A stretch of DNA of 64,000 bases from an uncultured Bacteroides sp. (GCA_937890825.1 CALADS010000038.1:62001-126000), one strand, 5' to 3'. Positions 27,513 to 36,229 are shown, numbered from the stretch's first letter. Numbers and translations: made by a program. The notes: a model not told the origin generated them from the sequence alone.

Positions 27513-30092
27513 ATGAAGAAACAATATTGTATATATGGATTGTTTGCAGCTGCTCTGACATTGGGTGCCTGCGACTATAATGAAGACAATTTCCCCGGCT
27601 TCGATGAATTGGCTCACCCGCAACATGTGTGGAGTGACACCATTACCTTGGCTGCCAACGATTACAAGAACGTAGCTGAATTGAAAGCCAATCAAGATCT
27701 GGCTTTGTCTAAAGATCCGGAAGGAGGAAGTTACGAGGCTGCTTTAAAGGCGGTAAGTTCCAATAAATTTTTTACGGAAGATGCTCCGGCTGCGTGGTAT
27801 CTGCCGGCATTCATCGCTCAAAAATACCCTTACATGGACAATAAGTCTAAGGTAACGGTACACTATAGCGAATTTGCCAATCTGCCTGATTATGTTACCA
27901 AGCTGGCAGGTGCTAAAAAATATACGCTCGACAGTGATGATTACAAGGTGGTTTGGGGAGAAGGACAGAACGTATCCTTTATATCGCCTTCTACAAAAGG
28001 TAAAATTGTTGAGGCTTTGAATGCAGGTATTTCTAAGCCTAAAGATGGTGAAGTACGTGTAGTAAGCTATGCTTGGTCTGATACAGAGCCTAGCTTTGGC
28101 GGTGGTGGAGGTACTCAGGAGCCGGAAGTTAATTATACTCCGATTAATCAGATCGCTTCTGAGGGTAAATATACGGCTAAAGGTACAGTAATAGCTGCCA
28201 ATGCCAAGAGTTTCATCATTCAGGATGGAACAGGTATGATGCGTGTTTACCGTGGTTACCTGCCTACAGTGTCTTTGGGCGACGTTGTAGAACTCGATGG
28301 TGATGTGGAAGCTAAGCAAGGTCTGTATCGCTTCCGTGCTAAGGCTAATGTCAAATACCTGGAGCGTGCAGCAGAATTCGCATATCCGGAAGCTAAAAAG
28401 GTGGATGCGGATTACTTTACCAATTACGGGAAGAACGTAACGATGGAGTATGTAACTTTTGAAGCGAAGTTGGTGAAAAGTGGCAAAAATAATAATTTGA
28501 TTATTGAGGGTACTACGATGCAACCTAGCCCTACAGACGCTCTTTTCTTGGATGAAAGCTACTATGATCAGCAGGTTGAGGTAACGGGGTATATGGCTGG
28601 ACTGAGCGGTACTTCTTATCCTAACGTGTTTGTGACTTCTATCGTTAAGAAGGGAGAAGCAAACAGCCTTACTCCGATAGGCGCTGTTCAGTATGTTGAA
28701 GCAGGTAAAGAATACAGTGTACGGGGCGTTGTGACGGCTGTGAACCAGAAGAGTTTCATGTTGGCCGATGGCACAGGTAATGTGTTGGTGTATCTGAATG
28801 AGTTGCCTGAATTTGTTGTGGGCGATGTAGTAACCGTAACTGGTGAAGCTAATAAGCGTGATGGTGCTATTCAGTTAAAGAATATTTCCGCTAAGGCGAA
28901 GAATGGTATGAATGAAACTGCTGTTAAGAGCATGGTAGCTCCGACTATTACACCCGAAGAGTTTGATGCTTGGGTGGCCGTGCCTCGTGTAGCGCATTTC
29001 TCTATTTCCGGTAAAATGTCTATTTCAGATAATCCTAAGGGAGGGTATTACTTTAATGTCCTTCCTGGCTCTGCAAACTCTGTATCTTTGACATATGTAG
29101 ATGATAAAAAATTTGATATGTCATTGAATGACAAGAATGTCGTTTTGACAGGTTACATTCAGGGACAGCCTTACAATGGTAGAGTAAGCGTTATCTACAC
29201 CGATGTGAAAGAGGCTGCTGCTGCATCAGTCTTTGGCTTGACTCGTGCTGCGGTTACTCCCAATACATCAGTTTTGTATGCTTATAATGGTGAGGCTAAA
29301 ACATGGGAATTGTTTAAAGAATCAGGTGTAGATGTAAGTGTATTGCAGCCATCTGATTACGATCAAATGGGAAGTTCTTATGTTAGCAAGCCGGCAGAGT
29401 CCTTGCCTATATACCTTGCTAAAAACTACCCGTATGCTAAGCCGGATGATGTAGCTGCTGTGGTTTACGCTAATGATAAAAATGATAGTGACAAGCTGAG
29501 TGCTACAGAATTTAAGTTTGATGGCAGTGCTTGGGTGATGACTAGCGAAGCCTCTCCGGCTATGATGACTTTCCAAAAAGCAGAAGGTGAATGGATAGAA
29601 GCTCGTGTATACCTGGAAGCATCGTTTGATGGCTCTGACGGTGGTTTCAAACCTGATGATATTCTTCTTCCGGGAAATAGCAGTTATGTATGGAAACTTG
29701 ACAAATTTGGATATTGGAAAGGATCCGGCTTTGTAGGGGGCAATAAGGCTGCTGAAAGTTATCTGGTATCACCTGAATTAGATCTTTCAAAGGCCAGTAT
29801 GCCTGTATTGGTATTTGACTGTGCTATAAATTTCTTAGCAGGTAATGAATTGAAGGATTTCTTTAATCTTGTGGTGGCTGAAGACTATACTGAAGGCAAG
29901 GCTGCTGAAGCTAGTTGGAAGAAACTGCAAGTACAAGGATGGCCCGAGGGTACCAGTTGGGATTTCTCAACAGTTGAGCCGATTGACTTGACACAATTTG
30001 CAGGTAAGAAGATTCGTATTGCATTCCATTATAAGAGCACTGATTCAGCTGCTCCTACTGTAGAAATCAAGAATCTTTCTGTGAAAGAATAA
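27513..30092 (+). CDS. large modular surface lipoprotein with two OB-like domains
   Basis: A protein of about 859 residues from the ATG at 27513. The lipobox is LTLGAC, and the acid-rich stretch after the Cys (DYNEDN) resembles a Bacteroides surface-export signal. Two OB-fold-like repeats are visible: GKYTAKGTVIAANAKSFIIQ ... LGDVVELDGDV, and EYSVRGVVTAVNQKSFMLA ... VGDVVTVTGEA. Such OB domains also occur in extracellular nucleases of the YhcR type. A second duplicated module (YLPAFIAQKYPY near residue 90 and LPIYLAKNYPY near residue 630) flanks them. The C-terminal 150 residues resemble a choice-of-anchor/cleaved-adhesin beta domain (SYLVSPELDLSKA). Probably the substrate-binding component for the TonB receptor 20 nt upstream. 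Confidence 0.8.
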   Translation: MKKQYCIYGLFAAALTLGACDYNEDNFPGFDELAHPQHVWSDTITLAANDYKNVAELKANQDLALSKDPEGGSYEAALKAVSSNKFFTEDAPAAWYLPAFIAQKYPYMDNKSKVTVHYSEFANLPDYVTKLAGAKKYTLDSDDYKVVWGEGQNVSFISPSTKGKIVEALNAGISKPKDGEVRVVSYAWSDTEPSFGGGGGTQEPEVNYTPINQIASEGKYTAKGTVIAANAKSFIIQDGTGMMRVYRGYLPTVSLGDVVELDGDVEAKQGLYRFRAKANVKYLERAAEFAYPEAKKVDADYFTNYGKNVTMEYVTFEAKLVKSGKNNNLIIEGTTMQPSPTDALFLDESYYDQQVEVTGYMAGLSGTSYPNVFVTSIVKKGEANSLTPIGAVQYVEAGKEYSVRGVVTAVNQKSFMLADGTGNVLVYLNELPEFVVGDVVTVTGEANKRDGAIQLKNISAKAKNGMNETAVKSMVAPTITPEEFDAWVAVPRVAHFSISGKMSISDNPKGGYYFNVLPGSANSVSLTYVDDKKFDMSLNDKNVVLTGYIQGQPYNGRVSVIYTDVKEAAAASVFGLTRAAVTPNTSVLYAYNGEAKTWELFKESGVDVSVLQPSDYDQMGSSYVSKPAESLPIYLAKNYPYAKPDDVAAVVYANDKNDSDKLSATEFKFDGSAWVMTSEASPAMMTFQKAEGEWIEARVYLEASFDGSDGGFKPDDILLPGNSSYVWKLDKFGYWKGSGFVGGNKAAESYLVSPELDLSKASMPVLVFDCAINFLAGNELKDFFNLVVAEDYTEGKAAEASWKKLQVQGWPEGTSWDFSTVEPIDLTQFAGKKIRIAFHYKSTDSAAPTVEIKNLSVKE

Positions 30093-30108
30093 TTTATCGA
30101 ATTTAAAG

Positions 30109-30146
30109 AAGGAGCTGGGGAGAAATGTTTTTTCCAGCTCCTTTAT
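30109..30146 (+). terminator. hairpin between lipoprotein and nuclease genes
   Basis: AAGGAGCTGG (30109-30118) pairs with CCAGCTCCTT (30134-30143), followed by TTATT. The nuclease ATG at 30173 lies downstream, so the hairpin may attenuate read-through into the nuclease gene. It also shows that the in-frame ATG at 30125, inside the hairpin loop, is unlikely to be the start. Confidence 0.65.
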
Positions 30147-30172
30147 TGTTCAAATTAATAGTTTCTTATCAA

Positions 30173-31480
30173 ATGAAATTCAGAAAATATTATTTCATGT
30201 TTTTGCTGGCTGTGAGCCTTGGCTTCACAGCTTGTAATGATGACTCGGATGTACCTGCTAACGGTTATATCGAAATGACACAGGAGGGTTCTTCCACCTT
30301 TATCTTGAAAGGTTACAACAGCCCGTCAGAGGGGTATAATGTGTTTAAACCCGAAGGCTTTGGTAAACCATTTTATTTAAAAGATAAAAAGTTTGTAGGC
30401 AGCGCATGGAGCTTTGTTAAAACAGAAGGTAATCAACTTTCTTCTATGGGTGAAAAACCGGCAGATGATGCTTGGCAAAGTACCGCGGATATAATGGAAG
30501 GAGCCGCTTATTGGGCAAAGTTTAAAGGTACTCGTAATTTGGTCTATATAAAGATGCGTGTGGCCTATATCTGGGAAAATAATGTAGGCTTGGAATACGT
30601 AAATGCAGGAGAGGAAAATCGTGACCTGTCAGAGAATCTGAATGCTAATCAGCCTGTAGGCGACAAGACCTCTATGACTGCGTTGGAAATTCCGGCTTTG
30701 AATCCAGAACATCTTTATGCTGATTATTTTGTGAACTATGAAAACCGCAATATTCAGAACTTTGCGTTGGAGTATGTGGCTGATATGAAGCATTCTTCTT
30801 GGGTAGCTTTCAGTTTTGATGCGATAACTAGTCAGGATAACGTACAACGAGAAAATATTTGGGAACAGGATGACCCCAATATAGATAACTCTATCGAAGT
30901 GACGGAATCAATGCATAAAAGTGACGGTTATGATAAAGGTCATTTGGTAGCTAGTGAAGATCGTGTGTATTCAGCAGATGCCAATAGACAGACATTCTAC
31001 TATGCAAATATTTCTCCGCAGATTGGTTCTTTCAACGGAAAGTATTGGGCTGCGTTAGAAAAACGAGTGCAGACCTGGGGCCGTTCTACGCAGCAAAATG
31101 TGTATGATAAGGTTTATCTTACTAAAGGTGGTACGTTGAATAAGTTATTGACTAATTTCACAGGTACAGTGATGGCTAATGATAAACAGTACCCTACAAC
31201 AGATGAATTTGGTAAAACTAAGCATGGATTGGCCGTACCGGCTTATTATTTTATGGCTATCTTATCTGAAAAAGACGGCAATTACCATGCTGTTGGTTTT
31301 TATGTTCCGCATACAGAAACTCTTCCGCAAAATCCTACTGCCGGTGATTTTCAAGTGTACGCAGTAACTATCGACAAGTTGGAGGAAGAAACAGGTATTG
31401 ATTTCTTCTGTAATCTGCCCGATGTGATTGAAGATGAAGTAGAAGCTTCTCTCAATTTCTCAGATTGGAACTGGAATTAA
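30173..31480 (+). CDS. lipoprotein DNA/RNA non-specific endonuclease (NUC1 type)
   Basis: A protein of about 435 residues starting at the ATG 30173, which opens a lipoprotein signal (MKFRKYYFMFLLAVSLGFTAC) followed by acid-rich NDDSD, again consistent with surface display. Residues about 30-190 form an unassigned N-domain. The C-terminal half is a beta-beta-alpha-metal nuclease: DKGHLVAS is the catalytic motif (usual DRGH, here Lys for Arg, with the general-base His kept), followed by the metal and structural motif ANISPQIGSFNGKYWAALE. It should cut DNA and RNA without sequence specificity. It is the third gene after the TonB receptor and the OB-fold lipoprotein. Confidence 0.88.
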   Translation: MKFRKYYFMFLLAVSLGFTACNDDSDVPANGYIEMTQEGSSTFILKGYNSPSEGYNVFKPEGFGKPFYLKDKKFVGSAWSFVKTEGNQLSSMGEKPADDAWQSTADIMEGAAYWAKFKGTRNLVYIKMRVAYIWENNVGLEYVNAGEENRDLSENLNANQPVGDKTSMTALEIPALNPEHLYADYFVNYENRNIQNFALEYVADMKHSSWVAFSFDAITSQDNVQRENIWEQDDPNIDNSIEVTESMHKSDGYDKGHLVASEDRVYSADANRQTFYYANISPQIGSFNGKYWAALEKRVQTWGRSTQQNVYDKVYLTKGGTLNKLLTNFTGTVMANDKQYPTTDEFGKTKHGLAVPAYYFMAILSEKDGNYHAVGFYVPHTETLPQNPTAGDFQVYAVTIDKLEEETGIDFFCNLPDVIEDEVEASLNFSDWNWN

Positions 31481-31509
31481 AGTACATATCTGCTAGTTAG
31501 CATACAATG

Positions 31510-31543
31510 AAGGGAGTGCGTGAATCATGCACTCCCTTTTTTT
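31510..31543 (+). terminator. intrinsic terminator of the nuclease locus
   Basis: AAGGGAGTGC (31510-31519) pairs with GCACTCCCTT (31529-31538) and is followed by a T-run to 31543. Confidence 0.85.
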
Positions 31544-31578
31544 CATCTGTAAAGCTACGAATATTCTTAATTCCTTCA

Positions 31579-31610
31579 TTTGTTTAATCAGAAGATTCTG
31601 TTTACATTTG
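31579..31610 (+). promoter_or_regulatory. promoter of the Rpn-family nuclease gene
   Basis: TTTG (31579-31582), 20-nt spacer, TACATTTG (31603-31610). The predicted transcript start near 31617 lies before the ATG at 31634 and excludes the in-frame ATG at 31580. Confidence 0.75.
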
Positions 31611-31633
31611 TAGAAAAGAAAAATCTCGGGGAT

Positions 31634-32563
31634 ATGGAAAAAGAAAGATACATTCGTTTCGACTGGGCCATGAAGCGTATGCTTCGGGATAAGGCTAACT
31701 TTGCTGTGCTTGAAGGGCTTCTGACTGTGCTGCTAGGTGAGAAAATCACAATTATAGAGTTGCTGGAAAGCGAAAGTAACCAGCTGACTGCTGATGATAA
31801 ATTCAACAGGGTGGACATCAAGGCCAAGGACAGCAAGGGGGAAATCATCATTGTGGAGGTGCAGAACACGCGAGAGATTTATTACCTGGAGCGCATCCTC
31901 TATGGAGTGGCTAAGGCGGTGACTGAACATATCTCTTTGGGTAGTTCTTATCAAGAGGTCAAGAAGGTGATTTCTATCAGCATCCTGTATTTTGACATCG
32001 GTAAGGGCAGTGATTATTTGTATCATGGCTATTCAAAGTTTGTAGGGGTGCATACGCACGATGAATTATTGGTTACTACGAAAGAGCGGGATGTGATAAC
32101 TCGTAAATCTCCTAAGGATATTTTTCCTGAGTATTATCTGATTCGGGTGAATGAATTTAATCAGGTGGCCCGTACTCCGCTTGAAGAATGGATTTCTTAT
32201 TTGAAGACCGGTGAGATTCGCCAAGATGATTCTGCGCCCGGTTTGCCGGAGGCTCGCGAACGCTTGCGCTATTACAATATGCAACCTGCCGAACGTCATG
32301 CATACGATGAGCATCTGAGTGCAATCATGATTCAGAACGATGTGCTGGATACTGCTAAAATAGAAGGTCGTGCGGAAGGTCGTGCGGAAGGTCGTGCGGA
32401 AGGCCGTGCGGAAGGTCGTGCGGAAGGTCGTGCAGAAGGTCGTGCAGAAGGTCGTGCGGAAGAAAAAATGGAAATTGCACGTAAGATGAAAGCAGCGAAT
32501 ATGGAAGTAACAGTCATTGCTTCTATTTCAGGTCTTTCTGTAGAAGAAGTTAATAACTTGTAG
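31634..32563 (+). CDS. Rpn-family PD-(D/E)XK nuclease / putative transposase
   Basis: A protein of about 309 residues starting MEKERYIRFDWAMKRMLRD, the usual opening of the PDDEXK_2/Rpn family. The nuclease core is visible as VDIKAKDSKGEIIIVEVQ (Asp, then ExQ). Near the C-terminus are eight perfect GRAE units, followed by a short degenerate HTH-like helix (AANMEVTVIASISGLSVEEV). Rpn proteins cut DNA and promote RecA-independent recombination; their GRAE stretches are known to vary in copy number. The gene stands alone with its own promoter. A decayed relative is at 7370-7495. Confidence 0.88.
   Translation: MEKERYIRFDWAMKRMLRDKANFAVLEGLLTVLLGEKITIIELLESESNQLTADDKFNRVDIKAKDSKGEIIIVEVQNTREIYYLERILYGVAKAVTEHISLGSSYQEVKKVISISILYFDIGKGSDYLYHGYSKFVGVHTHDELLVTTKERDVITRKSPKDIFPEYYLIRVNEFNQVARTPLEEWISYLKTGEIRQDDSAPGLPEARERLRYYNMQPAERHAYDEHLSAIMIQNDVLDTAKIEGRAEGRAEGRAEGRAEGRAEGRAEGRAEGRAEEKMEIARKMKAANMEVTVIASISGLSVEEVNNL
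32366..32461 (+). repeat. eight tandem 12-bp repeats inside the Rpn-family gene
   Basis: Eight copies of GGTCGTGCGGAA (with single synonymous changes in copies 4, 6 and 7) encode GRAE x8. The 12-bp unit keeps the frame whatever the copy number. Confidence 0.95.
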
Positions 32564-32591
32564 GAACAGGGAATGAATAACTCTAATAAGT

Positions 32592-33911
32592 ATGCAACTA
32601 GAACAGATATTATACAATTTACAGGTTGAAAAACTTACCGAGATGCAGGTTAAGGCTGGTGAGGCAATAGCTCGGCAGCAAGATGTAGTTCTATTATCGC
32701 CTACAGGCTCGGGCAAGACTTTGGCTTTTTTGTTGCCTTTAGTGCAGTCTTTAAGTCTGGATATATCGGGTGTGCAGGCTGTGGTTTTGGCTCCATCGAG
32801 AGAACTGGCTTTGCAGATAGAGACAGTTTTTAAATCGATGAATACCCCTTTCAAGGTGATGAGCTGTTATGGGGGCAGGCCGGCCATGGATGAGCATCGC
32901 ACCATGAAGGGATTGTGTCCGTCGGTTATTGTAGGTACTCCCGGTCGTATGAACGATCATCTGCGTAAAGGCAATTTTGATGTACAGTCGGTGCGTACGC
33001 TGGTGATAGATGAATTTGATAAGTGTCTGGAGTTTGGCTTTCATGATGAAATGTCTGAAGTAATCGGTCAGTTGCCAGCTTTGCGGCAACGTATACTGTT
33101 GTCTGCTACGGATGCTGAGGAAATACCGGAATTTGCGGGCATAGGTCATGAGAAATTGGTTAAACTGAACTTTTTGAATGAGGCCGCTAAAGAGGAACGC
33201 TTATTATTGAAGAGGGTTCTTTCGCCAGAGAAAGATAAATTGGAAACATTGTTTCGCTTGCTTTGTCAATTGGGCAATCATTCCACTTTGGTCTTTGTGA
33301 ACTATCGTGAGAGTGTGGATAGGGTAGTGGAGTATCTCAGGAGTCGTAAATATCCTTGTGAGGCTTTCCATGGGGGATTGGATCAGGATATTCGCGAACG
33401 TGCATTGTATAAGTTTCGTAATGGCAGTTGTCCGGTCTTGATTTCTACCGACTTGGCAGCCCGTGGACTTGACATACCGGGTGTGGACCACGTAGTGCAT
33501 TATCATCTTCCGGTAAATGAAGAGGCTTTTACCCACCGTAACGGGCGTACGGCCCGCTGGCAATCTTCCGGTTTCTCCTATCTGATACTTCATGCAGAAG
33601 AGAAGTTGCCCGATTATGTTACAGGTGAACTGCCCGTTTATGCATTGCAAGACCAGGGATGCAAACCTATTAAGCCGAAATGGGCCACATTATATATTGG
33701 CAAGGGGAAGAAAGATAAACTGAATCGGATAGATATTGTGGGATTCTTATATAAGAAGGGAGGATTAGCTCGTGAAGATGTGGGGCAGGTGGATGTGAAG
33801 GAACATCATGCGTTCGTAGCTGTGCGACGCAGCAAAGTGAAGCAACTGCTGACGTTGGTTCGTGGAGAGAAGATTAAAGGAATGAAAACCATTATAGAAG
33901 AGGCTAAATAG
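32592..33911 (+). CDS. DEAD-box RNA helicase with DbpA-like C-terminal domain
   Basis: A 439-residue helicase. Motifs in order: SPTGSGKT (I), PSRELALQ (Ia), GTPGRM (Ib), VIDEFDK (II, DEFD instead of DEAD), SATD (III, usual SAT), LVFVNYRES (IV), STDLAARGLDIPGVD (V) and HRNGRTAR (VI). The C-terminal 75 residues (YIGKGKKDKLNRIDIVGFLYKKGG ... HHAFVAVRRSKVKQLL) resemble the DbpA RNA-binding domain, which suggests a role in rRNA or ribosome maturation. It lies 28 nt after the Rpn gene, possibly on its transcript. Confidence 0.88.
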   Translation: MQLEQILYNLQVEKLTEMQVKAGEAIARQQDVVLLSPTGSGKTLAFLLPLVQSLSLDISGVQAVVLAPSRELALQIETVFKSMNTPFKVMSCYGGRPAMDEHRTMKGLCPSVIVGTPGRMNDHLRKGNFDVQSVRTLVIDEFDKCLEFGFHDEMSEVIGQLPALRQRILLSATDAEEIPEFAGIGHEKLVKLNFLNEAAKEERLLLKRVLSPEKDKLETLFRLLCQLGNHSTLVFVNYRESVDRVVEYLRSRKYPCEAFHGGLDQDIRERALYKFRNGSCPVLISTDLAARGLDIPGVDHVVHYHLPVNEEAFTHRNGRTARWQSSGFSYLILHAEEKLPDYVTGELPVYALQDQGCKPIKPKWATLYIGKGKKDKLNRIDIVGFLYKKGGLAREDVGQVDVKEHHAFVAVRRSKVKQLLTLVRGEKIKGMKTIIEEAK

Positions 33912-34104
33912 CAAAATGTAAATAAAATAGTTGTTTTCTTTATTAAGTACGCTGTTTTGGTAATCAATAATGCTTGGTATAGACTGTTTATCTTTCGAAA
34001 AGTCAAATTGTCAAGTAGGGTTATCAAAGCAGCGTATATTTTTTCTATGAAGGAGTAAAAATGGTAGAATATGAAGAGTAAGGCGTGAAAAATATTAAGA
34101 ATGA

Positions 34105-34135
34105 TTTGTTTTACAGAAAAAAAACTGTAATTTCG
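34105..34135 (+). promoter_or_regulatory. serC-serA promoter
   Basis: TTTG (34105-34108), 19-nt spacer, TAATTTCG (34128-34135, one mismatch to TAnnTTTG). Predicted start near 34142. Confidence 0.65.
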
Positions 34136-34187
34136 CTATGTCGATAGACGTAAAAGAATGAATTTGTTTAACCAAAACATTTTTCAA

Positions 34188-35258
34188 ATGAAAAAACATA
34201 ATTTTAATGCGGGTCCTTCTATTCTTCCGCGTGAGGTGATTGAAAATGCAGCTAATGCAGTTTTGGATTTTGGTGGTTCAGGTCTTTCAATTTTGGAAAT
34301 CAGCCATCGTGCTAAAGATTTTCAGCCTGTAGTAGATGAAGCTGTAGCTTTGTTTAAAGAATTACTTAATATTCCAGAGGGTTACTCAGTGCTGTTCTTG
34401 GGTGGAGGTGCTAGCTTACAATTCTGTATGGTACCTTATAACTTCTTGGAGAAGAAAGCGGCTTATCTAAATACAGGTGTTTGGTCAAAGAAGGCTATTA
34501 AAGAGGCAAAAGGTTTTGGTGAAGTAGTAGAGGTGGCATCGTCTGCAGAGTCTACCTTTACTTATATTCCGAAAGATTATACGGTGCCTGCCGATGTAGA
34601 TTATTTCCATATAACAACAAATAATACAATCTATGGTACGGAAATCAAGGAAGATTTGAATGTGAATGTGCCTATGATTGCCGATATGTCATCTGATATA
34701 TTCTCTCGCCCTATTGATGTGTCCAAGTATATCTGTATTTATGGTGGTGCTCAGAAGAATCTGGCTCCTGCAGGTGTTACGTTTGTCATAGTGAAGAATG
34801 ATGCACTAGGTAAGGTTTCTCGCTACATACCTACTATGCTGAATTATCAGACTCATATTGATGGCGGTTCTATGTTCAATACCCCTCCTGTATTCCCTAT
34901 TTATACAGCTTTACAGACATTGCGTTGGATTAAGGCCCAAGGTGGTGTGAAGGAAATGGAGCGTAGGGCTATAGAGAAGGCAGATATGCTGTATGCTGAA
35001 ATAGACCGCAACAAATTGTTTGTAGGAACTGCTGCTAAGGAAGACCGTTCTCGCATGAATATTTGTTTTGTAATGGCTCCGGAATACAAGGAACTGGAAG
35101 CTGACTTTTTGAAATTTGCTACAGAAAGAGGTATGGTAGGTATTAAGGGACATCGCTCTGTGGGTGGGTTCCGTGCATCTTGCTATAATGCAATGCCTAA
35201 AGAAAGCGTACAAGCCTTGATAGACTGTATGCAGGAATTTGAAAAACTTCACGCTTAA
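34188..35258 (+). CDS. serC: phosphoserine aminotransferase
   Basis: A protein of about 356 residues starting MKKHNFNAGPSILPREV at 34188; the in-frame ATG at 34158 would add ten non-homologous residues. SerC motifs are NAGPSILP, EISHRAKDF, FLGGGASLQF, ADMSSDIFSRPID and the PLP lysine in YGGAQKNLAPAG. It makes 3-phosphoserine from 3-phosphohydroxypyruvate for serine synthesis (and can act in pyridoxal phosphate synthesis). SerA follows after 12 nt, forming an operon. Confidence 0.95.
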   Translation: MKKHNFNAGPSILPREVIENAANAVLDFGGSGLSILEISHRAKDFQPVVDEAVALFKELLNIPEGYSVLFLGGGASLQFCMVPYNFLEKKAAYLNTGVWSKKAIKEAKGFGEVVEVASSAESTFTYIPKDYTVPADVDYFHITTNNTIYGTEIKEDLNVNVPMIADMSSDIFSRPIDVSKYICIYGGAQKNLAPAGVTFVIVKNDALGKVSRYIPTMLNYQTHIDGGSMFNTPPVFPIYTALQTLRWIKAQGGVKEMERRAIEKADMLYAEIDRNKLFVGTAAKEDRSRMNICFVMAPEYKELEADFLKFATERGMVGIKGHRSVGGFRASCYNAMPKESVQALIDCMQEFEKLHA

Positions 35259-35270
35259 TCCGATAATATT

Positions 35271-36191
35271 ATGAAAGTATTAGTGGCAACAGATAAGCCG
35301 TTTGCTAAAGTGGCAATAGACGGTATTCGTAAGGTGGTAGAAGATGCCGGTTATGAATTGGTATTGCTTGAAAAATATGGTGAAAAGGCCAAATTGTTGG
35401 AAGCAGTAAAGGATGCTAATGCAATTATTATTCGAAGTGATATCATTGATGCGGAAGTGTTTGATGCAGCCAAGGATCTGAAGATTGTGGTGCGTGCCGG
35501 TGCAGGCTATGATAATGTAGATTTGGAAGCAGCTACGGCACATGGGGTATGTGTGATGAATACTCCTGGACAGAATTCAAATGCGGTGGCAGAATTGGCT
35601 TTCGGATTGATGGTGATGGCGGTTCGGCATATGTACAACGGTACTTCGGGTACAGAATTGAAGGGTAAAAAGCTGGGTATCCATGCTTATGGTAATGTGG
35701 GGCGCAATGTGGCTCGCATAGCCAAAGGATTTGGTATGGAAATTTATGCTTATGATGCTTTCTGTCCGAAGACACTTATTGAAAATGACGGAATTAAAGC
35801 GGTAGATTCTCCGGAAGAATTGTACGAGATTTGCGATATCGTTTCGCTGCATTTGCCGGCTACGGCTGACACCAAGGGTACTATAGGTAAGCATCTGGTA
35901 GGTAGAATGCCGAAAAATGGTTTGTTAGTGAATACTGCTCGTAAAGAAGTAATCAATGAAGAGGAATTGATAACTTTGCTCGAAGAACGTGGCGATTTGG
36001 AATATGTGACGGATATTATGCCGGCTGCTAATGATACCTTTAAGGAAAAATTTGCAGGTAGGTATTTCTCTACTCCTAAGAAGATGGGTGCACAGACGGC
36101 TGAGGCTAATATCAATGCTGGTATTGCGGCTGCCAACCAAATCGTGGGCTTTTTCAAGGAAGGTTGCGAAAGATTCCGCGTAAATAAATAA
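35271..36191 (+). CDS. serA: D-3-phosphoglycerate dehydrogenase, short Lys-type
   Basis: A 306-residue enzyme without the C-terminal ACT or intervening domains of larger SerA proteins. It has RAGAGYDNVD, the nucleotide-binding GIHAYGNVGRNVAR (a variant GxxxxGxxG) and the active-site Arg in LVNTARKEV. Where other PGDHs have the catalytic His (PHLGAST), this protein reads STPKKMGAQTAEA, with Lys in its place. This short Lys form is known from Bacteroidales and from Entamoeba. It catalyses the first step of serine synthesis, and its product is used by SerC encoded 12 nt upstream. Confidence 0.9.
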   Translation: MKVLVATDKPFAKVAIDGIRKVVEDAGYELVLLEKYGEKAKLLEAVKDANAIIIRSDIIDAEVFDAAKDLKIVVRAGAGYDNVDLEAATAHGVCVMNTPGQNSNAVAELAFGLMVMAVRHMYNGTSGTELKGKKLGIHAYGNVGRNVARIAKGFGMEIYAYDAFCPKTLIENDGIKAVDSPEELYEICDIVSLHLPATADTKGTIGKHLVGRMPKNGLLVNTARKEVINEEELITLLEERGDLEYVTDIMPAANDTFKEKFAGRYFSTPKKMGAQTAEANINAGIAAANQIVGFFKEGCERFRVNK

Positions 36192-36229
36192 TTGTCATTT
36201 AGAGAGCAGATTGCATACCTCTCTAAGTA

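Noticed and set aside
30125..30172. Upstream start for the NUC1-type nuclease
   Set aside because: This ATG lies in the loop of a terminator-like hairpin and the lipoprotein signal begins at 30173.
32366..32461. Regular short repeats resembling a CRISPR or minisatellite array
   Set aside because: They are contiguous 12-bp coding units without spacers and translate in frame to GRAE x8 within an Rpn-family gene.
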